Shown here piece by piece: positions 43,694-53,467 of a stretch of DNA of 64,000 nucleotides. The DNA is from Marinobacterium zhoushanense (lineage in GTDB: Bacteria > Pseudomonadota > Gammaproteobacteria > Pseudomonadales > Balneatricaceae). A program made the position numbers and the translations under genes. The stretch is taken from the NCBI RefSeq assembly GCF_014641945.1, contig NZ_BMIJ01000008.1, forward strand, positions 62,001 through 126,000, given 5' to 3'. The first letter of the stretch is position 1, and every line of letters starts with the position of its first letter. The notes under the pieces are model-generated. The model was not told where the DNA came from. It saw nothing but the letters and a program-made list of their open reading frames with translations, and searched no databases.

Positions 43694-46492
43694 ATGAATC
43701 TGATATGGGTACCACTGCTGCCTCTACTCGGCACCCTGGTGCCACTGTTAACCGCACGCACCGGGCGAACCCTGTGTGCCTGGACCACGTCGCTGCTACC
43801 GGCCCTCTCACTGCTCATAGTGCTGTTTCACGCGCCGACGGTGCTTTCCGGTGCGACGCTGAAGAGCACATTACCCTGGATACCGGCACTCGACCTGGAG
43901 CTGGCCTTTCGTCTTGATGGACTGGGACTGCTGTTTGCGCTGCTGATCCTCGGCATCGGCCTGCTGGTCATTCTCTATGCGCGCTACTACCTGTCACCGA
44001 AAGATTCGATGGGGCGCTTTTACAGCTATCTGATCCTGTTCATGACCGCGATGCTCGGCATCGTGCTGTCCAACAACCTGATCCAGCTCTGGGTATTCTG
44101 GGAGCTCACCAGCATCAGCTCGTTCCTGCTGATCAGTTTCTGGTCCGACAAGCGCGAAGCCCGCCGCGGCGCGCGTATGGCGCTGACCGTTACCGGCGCC
44201 GGCGGCATGGCACTGCTGGCCGGGATTCTGCTGATCGGCAATGTGGTCGGCAGCTACGACCTGGACAGGGTGCTGGCCAGCACCATCCAGATCCGCAACT
44301 CCGGCTACTATCCGGCGATTCTGGTGCTGGTGCTGCTCGGTGCGTTTACCAAGTCGGCGCAGTTCCCGTTCCACTTCTGGCTGCCCCACGCCATGGCCGC
44401 ACCGACGCCGGTCAGCGCGTACCTGCACTCGGCGACGATGGTCAAAGCGGGCATTTTCCTGATGGCCCGCTTCTACCCGGTACTCTCGGGCACTGACATG
44501 TGGTTCCTTATCGTCAGTCTGACCGGTCTGGTGACGCTGTTGACCGGAGCCTACTTCGCGCTGTTCAAGCATGACCTCAAGGGGCTGCTGGCGTATTCCA
44601 CCATCAGCCATCTGGGTCTGATCACACTGCTGCTGGGGATGGATACCAAGCTCGCAGCAGTGGCGGCGGTCTTCCATATCATCAACCACGCCACCTTCAA
44701 GGCGTCGCTGTTCATGGCCGCGGGCATCATCGACCATGAGTCGGGCTCCCGTGATATGCGCAAGCTCAACGGCTTGTGGAAATATATGCCCTATACCGCC
44801 ACGCTGGCGATGGTCGCCGCCTCGGCGATGGCGGGCGTGCCACTGCTGAATGGATTCCTGTCCAAGGAGATGTTTTTCTCCGAAACCCTGCACCAGAGTA
44901 CTCTGGGGGCGCTCTCCTGGTTGGTGCCGGTACTGGCCACCTGCGGTGGCGTATTCTCGGTCGCCTATTCGCTGCGCTTTATCCATGATGTGTTCTTCAA
45001 TGGCGAGCCGATCGATCTGCCCCGCACGCCCCATGAGCCGCCGCGTTATATGAAGCTGCCGGTGGAGATTCTGGTCGCGCTCTGTCTGCTGGTGGGCATG
45101 CTGCCCGGATATGTAATCGGCGACCTGCTGAATAGCGCCTCGTCCGCAGTGCTGCAGGGGCTGGTGCCCGAATATAGCCTGGCGATCTGGCACGGATTCA
45201 ACCTGCCGCTGGCGATGAGTACGATCGCTTTCGTCGGCGGATTGGTGATCTACTACAACCGCAAGGTTCTGTTCCAGTTCCAGGCCCAGTTCCCCGAAGC
45301 GGACGCCAAGGAGATATTCGAGAAGCTGATCCAGATGCTGATGGCCGGATGCCGCTGGGTCAACGACCGGCTGGAGAACGGCTCACTGCAACGCTACCTG
45401 ATGCTCATGCTGCTGTTCACTTTCGCGCTGGTGGTAACCCCGATGATGGCGCTGAGTCAGCTTGTGGGGGAGCGGCCACAGTTGCCGATAAGTGGCGTCG
45501 AGATAACCGGAGCCGCACTGCTCATCCTCGGCGCATTGGCGACCGTGATATGGCACCGCAAGCGAATGATCGCCCTGATCACGCTCTCCATCGTCGGTCT
45601 GATCGTCTCCGTCACCTTTGCCCGCTTCTCTGCGCCAGACCTGGCCCTGACCCAGCTGTCGGTGGAGGTGGTGACCGTCATCCTGCTGATGCTGGCACTG
45701 TTCTTCCTGCCCCAGCGCACACCCAAGGAGTCGAGCCCACACCAGATGATGCGGGACCTGGCGATCTCAGCCCTGATCGGCGGCGTAGTCGGCACACTCT
45801 GCTATGCACTGATGACTCGCCCGCTGCACTCGATCTCCGACTTTTTCCTCGCCAACAGTAAAACCGGCGGCGGCGGTACCAATGTGGTCAACGTTATTCT
45901 GGTCGACTTCCGTGGCTTCGATACGCTAGGCGAAATCACCGTATTGGGGATTGCGGCGCTGGGGATCTTCAAACTGATCAACCGTATGCGTCTGTTTATG
46001 CCCGCCGGCGACGAGCGCGGACGCCCCTGGTCTAACGACCGCTACCCGGTGATCCTGGCGACGGTGTCACAGCTGCTGCTGCCACTGGCGCTGCTGGTAT
46101 CGGTCTATATTTTCCTCCGTGGGCACAATATGCCCGGCGGTGGATTCATTGCCGGACTGATTACTGCCGTGGCGATCATCCAGCAGTATGTGGCCAATGG
46201 CGTCGATTTCATCAAGGAACGGTTGAAACTCAACTACCAGTGGCTGATCGGTTCCGGGCTGTTGATTGCGACGCTGACAGGGCTTGGCAGCTGGGCTTTC
46301 GGCCGCCCCTTCCTGACCTCCTGGTTCGACCATTTCCATCTCCCCTTGGTGGGCGATTTCGAGCTGGCCAGCGCGATGCTGTTCGACCTGGGCGTTTACC
46401 TGACGGTGATCGGTGCCACGCTGCTGATTCTGGCCAACCTCGGCAAGTTGACGACCACGGAGCGGCCTGTACTGACTAAGGAGGAGCTCTGA
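43694..46492 (+). CDS. mrpA: Mrp/Pha antiporter subunit A fused to B
   Basis: 932-aa inner-membrane protein, the largest part of a multisubunit Na+(K+)/H+ antiporter related to complex I NuoL. The NuoL-like domain spans about 1-500 (FWELTSISSFLLISFW near 136-151, LPHAMAAPTPVSAYLHSATM near 234-253). The C-terminal region (about 585-770) is the MrpA-specific domain, and from about 783 a MrpB-like domain (RGHNMPGGGFIAGLITAVAI). No separate mrpB gene follows, so A and B are one chain, as in Pha systems. A weak ACAGGAG lies 12 nt before the start. Confidence 0.95.
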   Translation: MNLIWVPLLPLLGTLVPLLTARTGRTLCAWTTSLLPALSLLIVLFHAPTVLSGATLKSTLPWIPALDLELAFRLDGLGLLFALLILGIGLLVILYARYYLSPKDSMGRFYSYLILFMTAMLGIVLSNNLIQLWVFWELTSISSFLLISFWSDKREARRGARMALTVTGAGGMALLAGILLIGNVVGSYDLDRVLASTIQIRNSGYYPAILVLVLLGAFTKSAQFPFHFWLPHAMAAPTPVSAYLHSATMVKAGIFLMARFYPVLSGTDMWFLIVSLTGLVTLLTGAYFALFKHDLKGLLAYSTISHLGLITLLLGMDTKLAAVAAVFHIINHATFKASLFMAAGIIDHESGSRDMRKLNGLWKYMPYTATLAMVAASAMAGVPLLNGFLSKEMFFSETLHQSTLGALSWLVPVLATCGGVFSVAYSLRFIHDVFFNGEPIDLPRTPHEPPRYMKLPVEILVALCLLVGMLPGYVIGDLLNSASSAVLQGLVPEYSLAIWHGFNLPLAMSTIAFVGGLVIYYNRKVLFQFQAQFPEADAKEIFEKLIQMLMAGCRWVNDRLENGSLQRYLMLMLLFTFALVVTPMMALSQLVGERPQLPISGVEITGAALLILGALATVIWHRKRMIALITLSIVGLIVSVTFARFSAPDLALTQLSVEVVTVILLMLALFFLPQRTPKESSPHQMMRDLAISALIGGVVGTLCYALMTRPLHSISDFFLANSKTGGGGTNVVNVILVDFRGFDTLGEITVLGIAALGIFKLINRMRLFMPAGDERGRPWSNDRYPVILATVSQLLLPLALLVSVYIFLRGHNMPGGGFIAGLITAVAIIQQYVANGVDFIKERLKLNYQWLIGSGLLIATLTGLGSWAFGRPFLTSWFDHFHLPLVGDFELASAMLFDLGVYLTVIGATLLILANLGKLTTTERPVLTKEEL

Positions 46493-46493
46493 T

Positions 46494-46856
46494 ATGGAGA
46501 TGGCCTACGCACTCTGCGTCGGAATTCTGACCACCAGCGGCATTTTTCTCACCCTGCGTGGACGCACCTTCCCTGTCGTGGTCGGGCTTACACTGCTCTC
46601 CTATGCGGTGAACCTGTTTCTGTTCGCCAGCGGACGCCTCGGCATCGACGATGCTGCCGTGCTGCAGGCGGAAGCGACCAACTACACCGATCCGCTGCCA
46701 CAGGCGCTGGTACTGACCGCCATCGTGATCGGCTTCGCCATGACCGCCTTTGCCGTTATCCTGGCCATGCGCGCTCGAGCCGACCTGGGCAACGATCATG
46801 TGGACGGCCGCCTGCCCACGATCACCGAAGAGTCGACCGCCAAGGAGAAGCCATAA
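46494..46856 (+). CDS. mrpC: Mrp/Pha antiporter subunit C
   Basis: 120 aa, NuoK-like, three transmembrane helices (about 2-20, 27-47, 70-95). TYALCVGILTTSGIFL-type opening, LSYAVNLFLFASGR near 36-49 and DPLPQALVLTAIVIGFAMTA near 64-83 are typical. It starts 1 nt after the mrpA stop with AAGGAGGAG upstream. Confidence 0.95.
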   Translation: MEMAYALCVGILTTSGIFLTLRGRTFPVVVGLTLLSYAVNLFLFASGRLGIDDAAVLQAEATNYTDPLPQALVLTAIVIGFAMTAFAVILAMRARADLGNDHVDGRLPTITEESTAKEKP

Positions 46857-48365
46857 ATGGAACACCTGGCGATCTTGCCGATTCTGATACCGCTGCTCTG
46901 CGGCGTGTTGATGTTGCTGCCGCCGATCAGCGGCCAGCTCTCGCGCCAGCGCTCACTGTCTTTGGCGGCTTTGGGCGTACTGGTACTGATTACCCTGCGT
47001 TTGCTACTGCAGGCGGGCAGTGACGAGATAGAGGTTTACGTGCTCGGCGACTGGCAGCCCCCCTATGGTATTGTGCTGGTTGCCGACCGCCTGTCGACGC
47101 TGATGCTGCTGCTCAGTTCGGTCCTGGGCTTCGCCAGTATGCTCTACGCCTGTGCCGGAGACGATCGCCAGGGGGCATACTTCCATCCTCTGTTCATGTT
47201 CCAGCTAATGGGCATCAACGGTGCCTTCCTGACCGGCGACATCTTCAACCTGTTCGTGTTCTTCGAGGTGCTGCTGATCGCCTCCTATGCCCTGCTGATC
47301 CATGGCGGCGGCAAACAGAAGACCCGGGCCAGCGTACACTATGTGGTGCTGAATCTGGTGGGGTCCTCTATCTTCCTGTTCGCGCTGGGCATCCTCTACG
47401 GCACCCTGGGCACACTCAATATCGCCGACCTGGCACAGAAAGTAAGTCAACTGGCCCCCTCGGAGCAGGCGATCGCCAGTGCTGGCGCGCTGATGCTGCT
47501 TGTGGTGTTCGGGCTGAAGTCGGCGATCCTGCCGCTGCAATTCTGGCTGCCGCGGACCTATTCCGCCGCCAGTGCACCGGTGGCGGCACTGTTCGCGATT
47601 CTGACCAAAGTGGGGATCTACAGCATTCTGCGGGTGTTCACCGTGATCTTCGGTGACGACGCCGGCGCCCTGGCCCAGATCGCCACGCCCTGGCTCTGGC
47701 CCCTGGCGATCCTGACGCTGATAGCCGCCACCATCGGCGTGCTTGCGGCCTCCAGCCTGCGCCAACTGATTGCGCAGCTGGTGGTGCTCTCGGTCGGCAC
47801 TCTGCTGGTGGGACTGGCCATGGCGCGCAGCGAAGCCACCGGCGCCCTGCTCTACTACCTGGTGCACTCGACACTGGTGTGTGCCGGTCTGTTCCTGCTG
47901 GCGGATATGATCAGTCAGCAGCGCGGCAAGGCCGAAGACCGTTTTGTTGCCGCACGCCGCATGTGCCAGCCGGTGGCTATCGGCATCGCGTTCTTTATCG
48001 GCGCTTTGGCGATTGTCGGCCTGCCCCCCTTCTCCGGTTTCGTCGGTAAGGCACTGCTGCTGAAATCGACCCTGCTGGAGGGGGAGGCGGCCTGGGTGTA
48101 CCCGGCCATATTGTTTGGAGGCCTGGCAGCACTGATCGCCATGTCCCGGGCCGGTACCACGCTGTTCTGGCATACCAGCCGCGAACCCGACTCCTGTGAC
48201 CGGGTCTCCAGACTGCAACTGGCAGCCGTATTCCTGTTACTGCTCACCTCCCCGCTGTTGGTCATCTTCGGCGGCCCCGTGTCCGACTTCACCTACGACA
48301 CGGCTGAGCAGCTGCACGGCATGAGCCGATCACTGCACCTGCTGCTGCCGGGAGGTGGATCATGA
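46857..48365 (+). CDS. mrpD: Mrp/Pha antiporter subunit D
   Basis: 502 aa, NuoN/NuoM-like proton channel subunit with about 14 hydrophobic helices. MFQLMGINGAFLTGDIFNLF and VFFEVLLIASYALLIHGGG (near 116-150) contain the conserved Glu; FWLPRTYSAASAPVAALFAI and LTKVGIYSILRV (near 227-262) are the central signature with Lys; LPPFSGFVGKALLLK near 389-403. ATG directly after the mrpC stop (TAAATG). Confidence 0.95.
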   Translation: MEHLAILPILIPLLCGVLMLLPPISGQLSRQRSLSLAALGVLVLITLRLLLQAGSDEIEVYVLGDWQPPYGIVLVADRLSTLMLLLSSVLGFASMLYACAGDDRQGAYFHPLFMFQLMGINGAFLTGDIFNLFVFFEVLLIASYALLIHGGGKQKTRASVHYVVLNLVGSSIFLFALGILYGTLGTLNIADLAQKVSQLAPSEQAIASAGALMLLVVFGLKSAILPLQFWLPRTYSAASAPVAALFAILTKVGIYSILRVFTVIFGDDAGALAQIATPWLWPLAILTLIAATIGVLAASSLRQLIAQLVVLSVGTLLVGLAMARSEATGALLYYLVHSTLVCAGLFLLADMISQQRGKAEDRFVAARRMCQPVAIGIAFFIGALAIVGLPPFSGFVGKALLLKSTLLEGEAAWVYPAILFGGLAALIAMSRAGTTLFWHTSREPDSCDRVSRLQLAAVFLLLLTSPLLVIFGGPVSDFTYDTAEQLHGMSRSLHLLLPGGGS

Positions 48366-48865
48366 TCAGATCCTGGACCCGCCGCTGGATCCCGATGCCG
48401 GCACAGAGCCTGATCCTGTTCGCGACCTGGCTACTGCTCAACAACACTCTGGCACCGGGACACATCCTGCTCGGCGCCTTTCTGGCCCTGGCTATTCCGT
48501 TGCTGGTGGTACCGATGCAGGCACCACAGCCCCGGGTACGCTCCCACCTGCGGGCGGTGCGTTACACGCTGATGGTGCTTTACGACATCCTGGTCGCCAA
48601 CTTTGAGGTGGCGATGCGGGTTATCGGGCCGATGAGCAAGCTGCAGCCGGCGTTTGTCGCGGTGCCGCTGGATATCGAAGGAACGCTGCCGATCACCATT
48701 CTGGCCAGCACCATATCGCTGACGCCGGGTACGGTCAGCGCGGAGGTGTCGGAAGACCGGCAGTGGCTCTATATTCATGTGCTCCACCTGACCGACGAGG
48801 CGCAGTTGATCGCGCAGATCAAGTCACGCTACGAGGCACCGCTGAAGGAGATATTTGGATGCTGA
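48362..48865 (+). CDS. mrpE: Mrp/Pha antiporter subunit E
   Basis: 167 aa with two or three N-terminal transmembrane helices (about 15-60) and a soluble C-terminal part. Family motifs: WLLLNNTLAPGHILLGAFLA, YDILVANFEVAMRV, LPITILASTISLTPGTVSAE and LYIHVLHL. Start overlaps the mrpD stop as ATGA, with GGAGG just upstream. Confidence 0.95.
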   Translation: MIRSWTRRWIPMPAQSLILFATWLLLNNTLAPGHILLGAFLALAIPLLVVPMQAPQPRVRSHLRAVRYTLMVLYDILVANFEVAMRVIGPMSKLQPAFVAVPLDIEGTLPITILASTISLTPGTVSAEVSEDRQWLYIHVLHLTDEAQLIAQIKSRYEAPLKEIFGC

Positions 48866-49128
48866 GCACCACCATCGTCATTGTCAGCGCCCTGATCTGT
48901 ATCTCGTTGATCATGAACCTGATCCGCCTGCTCCGCGGCCCGGACCTACCGGACCGGATCCTGGCGCTGGATACCCTGTATATCAACAGCATTGGTCTGA
49001 TTTTACTGTTCGGACTGTACAAGGGCTCGGCACTCTATTTCGAGAGTGCGCTGCTGATCGCCATGCTCGGCTTTGTCAGCACCGCCGCCCTGTGCAAATA
49101 CCTGCTGCGTGGCGACATCATCGAGTAG
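48859..49128 (+). CDS. mrpF: Mrp/Pha antiporter subunit F
   Basis: 89-aa membrane protein, three helices. RLLRGPDLPDRILALDTLYI near 21-40 is the MrpF signature. The ATG at 48859 overlaps the mrpE end by 7 nt and has GGAG 8 nt upstream; a longer frame upstream is not needed. Confidence 0.93.
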   Translation: MLSTTIVIVSALICISLIMNLIRLLRGPDLPDRILALDTLYINSIGLILLFGLYKGSALYFESALLIAMLGFVSTAALCKYLLRGDIIE

Positions 49129-49137
49129 GAGATGACC

Positions 49138-49506
49138 ATGACCCCTGTAATCGAACTGATCATCTGCGCATTTTTGCTCCTCGGCGGTATTTTCGTACTG
49201 CTGGGTTCGTTCGGGTTGCTGCGCCTGCCCGACTTTTACACCCGCCTGCATACACCGACCAAGGCCACGACGCTGGGGCTGGCCGGACTGCTTATCGGCT
49301 CGATGATCTATTTTTTCGTTGCCGAACAACGACTGGTAGTGCACGAACTGCTGATCACGCTGTTTCTGTTGATCACCGCGCCGGTCAGCGCGCACATGCT
49401 CGCGAAAGCGGCCCTGCACCACAAGGTACGTGCGCTAAAGCGCACCCAGGGCCAGAACCTGTTCACTGCCGCTCGCAAGCGTCAGCCGCCACCCGCCGAT
49501 AACTGA
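49138..49506 (+). CDS. mrpG: Mrp/Pha antiporter subunit G
   Basis: About 122 aa, three helices. LLGGIFVLLGSFGLLRLPDF followed by YTRLHTPTKATTLGLAGLL is the MrpG signature. Of two nearby ATGs (49132, 49138) the second is spaced 6 nt from GGAG at 49128-49131 and is preferred. Last gene of the antiporter operon. The C-terminal 25 residues are basic and cytosolic. Confidence 0.93.
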   Translation: MTPVIELIICAFLLLGGIFVLLGSFGLLRLPDFYTRLHTPTKATTLGLAGLLIGSMIYFFVAEQRLVVHELLITLFLLITAPVSAHMLAKAALHHKVRALKRTQGQNLFTAARKRQPPPADN

Positions 49507-49628
49507 TCCAGGCCTAGCACTGACGCCCTCTCCGACAGCACAGGCGATCGCTGAGCGGCGTCATGCGGGCCTCAACCGCTTTATGGTATGGTGTTTGTAT
49601 TTAAATTACCGAGTAATAAGGGTTCAAG

Positions 49629-50507
49629 ATGCTGACGAAAGTTGTGATCCCCGTCGCGGGGCTGGGCACCCGTGTATTACCTGCAAGCAAAGCGATCCCC
49701 AAAGAGATGCTGACCGTGGTCGACAAACCGGTTATTCAGCATGTGGTCGAGGAGGCGATCGAAGCCGGCTTCCGTGAAATCATTCTGGTGACACGTAGCG
49801 GCAAGCAGGCGATAGAGGATCACTTCGATCACCATTACGAACTGGAGATGGAGCTGACCCGCAAGGGCAAGCATGAGCTGCGTGCGGCGGTGAATGACAC
49901 CATCCCAGACGATGTTGAGATCGTCTCGGTACGCCAGCCACAGGCGCTGGGTCTGGGTCACGCGGTGCTTTGTGCCGCCCATATCGTCGGTGACGACGAT
50001 TTTGCCGTGATTCTGCCCGACATGATCATCGACAACCCGGATGGCAAGCGCGACCTCAGCGCGATGACCGCCCGCTACGCGGAGTCCGGCAGGGGCCAGA
50101 TCATGGTCGAGTCGGTACCGGAGGATCAGGTACAGCGCTACGGCATCGTCGACTGCGGTGGCGCCAAGGTCGAGTCCGGTCAGACCGCAGAGATTAAAGG
50201 CATGATCGAAAAACCCAAGGCGGAAGAGGCCCCGTCCAACCTGGCCATTGTCGGCCGTTACATTCTGCCGGCACGGGTAATGCAGCTATTGAAAGAGACC
50301 CAGCCGGGCGCTGGCGGCGAGATCCAGCTCACCGACGCATTGCTGGCGCTGACCCAGGAGTCTCCGCTGGAAGCCTACAATATGCGCGGCAAGATCTACG
50401 ACTGCGGCAACAAGGCCGGTCTACTGCAGGCCAATATCGCGCTGGGACTGCGCCACCCCGAAACCGGGTCGGCACTGCGCGAGTTCATCAGCGGTCTTAC
50501 CCTCTGA
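49629..50507 (+). CDS. galU: UTP-glucose-1-phosphate uridylyltransferase
   Basis: 292 aa, makes UDP-glucose, the precursor for GalE, Ugd and glycosyltransferases of the left-hand cluster. KVVIPVAGLGTRVLPASKAI (residues 4-23), the Lys-containing PKEMLTVVDKPVIQ, and ALGLGHAVLCAAHIVGDDDF near 98-117 are standard. A 122-nt gap after mrpG probably holds its promoter (AT-rich stretch near 49590-49610), though I cannot pick hexamers with confidence. Confidence 0.97.
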   Translation: MLTKVVIPVAGLGTRVLPASKAIPKEMLTVVDKPVIQHVVEEAIEAGFREIILVTRSGKQAIEDHFDHHYELEMELTRKGKHELRAAVNDTIPDDVEIVSVRQPQALGLGHAVLCAAHIVGDDDFAVILPDMIIDNPDGKRDLSAMTARYAESGRGQIMVESVPEDQVQRYGIVDCGGAKVESGQTAEIKGMIEKPKAEEAPSNLAIVGRYILPARVMQLLKETQPGAGGEIQLTDALLALTQESPLEAYNMRGKIYDCGNKAGLLQANIALGLRHPETGSALREFISGLTL

Positions 50508-50551
50508 GCAGAGGATCCCAGGATCCCCTCTAATCCGGGCAAGGAGTTACC

Positions 50552-52183
50552 GTGACCCCCGATACCTGTTGGAGCGATCTGCGTGACAGTGCGCAGGCGC
50601 TCAAACCACGTCACTTGAGCGAGCTGCTCAGCGACACCAGGCGTTTCGACGCACTGACATTCGAACACGATGGCCTGCTGCTCGATCTGAGCCGCCAGCG
50701 CCTGTTACCAGAGACGCTGGACCAACTGGTCGCACTGGCAGAGGCCTGCCAGCTGCAACAGAAGATCAATGATCTGATCAGCGGCAAGCCGGTTAACTGT
50801 ACCGAGGGCCGTGCAGCGCTGCATACCGCGCTGCGCACCCCGGCAGGTAAGAGCCTCAGCCTGAATGGCGAGGATATTGTCGTCGGGGTTCAGAGCACCC
50901 TGGCCAAGATGGAGGCCCTGGTCACCACCCTGCATTCGGGACAGTGGCGCGGCTACAGTGGCGAAGCGATCGACACGGTGGTCAATATCGGTGTCGGTGG
51001 ATCCGATCTCGGTCCGCTGATGACCTGTCGCGCACTGAGCGATTTCAAGCCCAAGGCCGCACAGGGGATAGAGCTGCACTTTGTGTCGTCGATGGATGGC
51101 AGCCAGCTCTCGGGACTGCTCAGCCGCCTGAACCCGGCCACGACGCTGTTCGTACTCTCCTCCAAGTCGTTCACCACCATCGACACCCTGGCCAATGCCG
51201 CGACCGCCCGTCAGTGGCTGGTCGACGCCAGCAGTCTGGATACCGAGGTGATTCTGCGCCACCACTTCATCGGCATTACCGCACAACCGGAGAAAGCCAG
51301 CGAATGGGGCATCCCCAGCCAGAACCAACTACTGTTCTGGGACTGGACCGGGGGACGTTACTCGATGTGGTCAGCGATCGGGCTGCCGATCGCCATCTCC
51401 ATCGGCATGGAGGGCTTCCGCCAGCTGCTGGACGGCGCACACAGCATCGACAGCCACTTTCACCAGGCACCGTTACGGGAAAATCTGCCCGTTTTGCTGG
51501 CGCTGGTCGGTATCTGGAACATCAATCTGCTCGATATTCATGCCCATGCCATCCTGCCCTACGACGGTCGCCTGGCCCACCTGCCGGCCTATCTGGAGCA
51601 GCTGGAGATGGAGAGCAACGGCAAGAGCGTGCGCCTGGACGGCAGCGCCACCCAAGGACATACCTGCCCGGTGCTCTGGGGCGAGATCGGCCCCAACGCC
51701 CAGCATGCGTTCTACCAGCTGCTGCACCAGGGCACCGAGTCGGTAATGTGCGACTTTATCGTGCCCGCCAAGCGCTACACCGACCGTGGTCAGGAGCTGC
51801 AACAGCAGCACCGCCTGGCGCTGGCCAACTGTCTTGCCCAGGCGCGCGTGCTGGCGTTAGGCGACAAGGCGCTGGACGACGACAGCGCCTCCGCTGCCCC
51901 GCCCTGGAAGCGCTATCGCGGTAATCAGCCCAGTACGGTCATCCTGCTCGATGAACTGACCCCCTATGCGTTGGGGCAGCTGATAGCAGTTTACGAACAC
52001 AAGGTGTACACCCAGGCGGTTATCTGGGGCATCAACCCGTTCGACCAGTGGGGTGTGGAGCTGGGCAAGAAGATGGCGACCGCAATGCTGGATGAGCTTG
52101 ATAACCCCGGCCTCTCCGGATCGCTGGACTGCGCCACCAGTGGCTTGCTCCAGCGCATCAACACCCTGCGCGAGCAAGGCTGA
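50552..52183 (+). CDS. pgi: Glucose-6-phosphate isomerase
   Basis: 543 aa; interconverts glucose-6-P and fructose-6-P, linking glycolysis to sugar-nucleotide supply. NIGVGGSDLGPLM near 147-159, FVLSSKSFTTIDTLANA, the DWTGGRYSMWSAIGLPIA signature near 265-282, LEMESNGKSV and the second signature GINPFDQWGVELGK near 493-506. The ATG/GTG choice: it begins GTG at 50552, with AAGGAG 6 nt upstream. Lies 44 nt after galU. Confidence 0.96.
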   Translation: MTPDTCWSDLRDSAQALKPRHLSELLSDTRRFDALTFEHDGLLLDLSRQRLLPETLDQLVALAEACQLQQKINDLISGKPVNCTEGRAALHTALRTPAGKSLSLNGEDIVVGVQSTLAKMEALVTTLHSGQWRGYSGEAIDTVVNIGVGGSDLGPLMTCRALSDFKPKAAQGIELHFVSSMDGSQLSGLLSRLNPATTLFVLSSKSFTTIDTLANAATARQWLVDASSLDTEVILRHHFIGITAQPEKASEWGIPSQNQLLFWDWTGGRYSMWSAIGLPIAISIGMEGFRQLLDGAHSIDSHFHQAPLRENLPVLLALVGIWNINLLDIHAHAILPYDGRLAHLPAYLEQLEMESNGKSVRLDGSATQGHTCPVLWGEIGPNAQHAFYQLLHQGTESVMCDFIVPAKRYTDRGQELQQQHRLALANCLAQARVLALGDKALDDDSASAAPPWKRYRGNQPSTVILLDELTPYALGQLIAVYEHKVYTQAVIWGINPFDQWGVELGKKMATAMLDELDNPGLSGSLDCATSGLLQRINTLREQG

Positions 52184-52204
52184 ACCGGGAAAAAGGACCT
52201 GAGT

Positions 52205-53467
52205 ATGAAGATCTGTGTTTGGGGCGACGAACTCGCCGGCTGGATCGCCGCGGCGCAGCTGGCGGCCTACGGTAACGATATCATCAAGGCCGGATCGGCA
52301 CTGGCGCCGGCGGAGAGCGCCATCCGCATCGAGCCGGGGCTGATGAACCAGCTTGAGCAGGGCATTATCGGTGGCCAGATCCGCTCCAGCGAAGAGGAGG
52401 ATCCGTTCTCGGCCGAGATCCACTGGCTGGCGATCGGGCCTGGCGAACTGGAAGCGGCCAGCGAGATCGTGGCTCATCTGGCCGCGGTGCACCAGGACTC
52501 GCTGCTGGTGGTCAACCAGAGCAACCTGGGCACCGGCGCCAGCGACCAGTTGCAGGCTCGACTGGACCAGAGCAAGAACCAGCACGTGGTATATCTGCCG
52601 GACATGCTGCAGGGTGGTCAGGCGATGCGCCAGTTCGCCCATCCGGAGGTGCTGCTGGTCGGCTGCGAGAACGATTCGGCCGGCACCATGTTTACCGCAC
52701 TGATGCGCCCGTTTACCCGCGAAGGTACCGAACTGCGATTGATGAGCCGGCGTGAAGCGGAGTTCACCAAGTTCGCCATCACCGGCATGCTCGCCCTGCG
52801 TCTGGGCTACATCAACGAGCTGGCGATGCTGGCCGATCATGTCGGCGTCGATATCGAGACCGTGCGCGATGGCATGAGCACCGACCAGCGCGTCGGCCCC
52901 TACTATCTGTCGCCCGGCTGCGGCTTCGGTGGCCAGCACTTTACCCAATACATCGAGGGTCTCGCCGGGCTGCTCAGCAAGACCCGCGGGTCGACACTGC
53001 TGGAAACCGTGCTCAAGCAGAACGAGCAGCACAAGGAGCTGCCGTTCCGCAAACTCTGGCAGCACTACCACTGCGACCTGCACGACCGCCGCATCGCGGT
53101 CTGGGGACTGGCGTTCAAACCCGGAGTGGCCACGGTGGAGAGCGCGCCCAGCCTACGCGTGGTTGACGCGCTGCTGGCCCAGGGCGCAACCATCCAGCTG
53201 CACGATCCGGAGGCGCTTGAGGATTTCCGCTTCCATTACGGCGAACATCCGCAACTGGTCTACTGTGCCCACCCCTACGAGGCGGTCAATGACGCCGACG
53301 CTCTATTGCTGCTGACCGCCTGGCCGGAATACTGGTCGCCCAACTATACCGAGCTGCACCGACTGATGCGCGAACCGGTGATCGTCGACGGCCGTAACGT
53401 CTACGACCCGCAACTGCTGCATGACCTGGGCTTTACCTACTACGGCGTCGGCCGCGCCAGCCACTGA
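52205..53467 (+). CDS. Divergent UDP-glucose dehydrogenase-like protein, catalytic Cys missing
   Basis: 420 aa with the three-domain layout of nucleotide-sugar dehydrogenases: KICVWGDELAGWIAAAQLAA, central FTKFAITGMLALRLGYINE, and GCGFGGQHFTQYIEG. The Lys remains, but the catalytic Asn is Thr, the catalytic Cys is His (residue 245, codon 52937-52939), the following PKD is lost, and the N-terminal GxGxxG is WGDELAG. NPEFLREG is LPDMLQGG. So it is unlikely to oxidise UDP-glucose; a regulatory or altered enzyme is possible. AAGGA-type ribosome site, intact frame and normal codon use argue against decay. Follows pgi by 21 nt. Confidence 0.85.
   Translation: MKICVWGDELAGWIAAAQLAAYGNDIIKAGSALAPAESAIRIEPGLMNQLEQGIIGGQIRSSEEEDPFSAEIHWLAIGPGELEAASEIVAHLAAVHQDSLLVVNQSNLGTGASDQLQARLDQSKNQHVVYLPDMLQGGQAMRQFAHPEVLLVGCENDSAGTMFTALMRPFTREGTELRLMSRREAEFTKFAITGMLALRLGYINELAMLADHVGVDIETVRDGMSTDQRVGPYYLSPGCGFGGQHFTQYIEGLAGLLSKTRGSTLLETVLKQNEQHKELPFRKLWQHYHCDLHDRRIAVWGLAFKPGVATVESAPSLRVVDALLAQGATIQLHDPEALEDFRFHYGEHPQLVYCAHPYEAVNDADALLLLTAWPEYWSPNYTELHRLMREPVIVDGRNVYDPQLLHDLGFTYYGVGRASH

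Noticed and set aside
51857..53083. Minus-strand frame opposite pgi and the Ugd-like gene
   Set aside because: Crosses the boundary of two sense genes and shows no family motif.
52205..53467. Reading the Ugd-like gene as a pseudogene
   Set aside because: No frameshift or stop, normal start signals and codon use; loss of active-site residues alone fits a diverged protein better.
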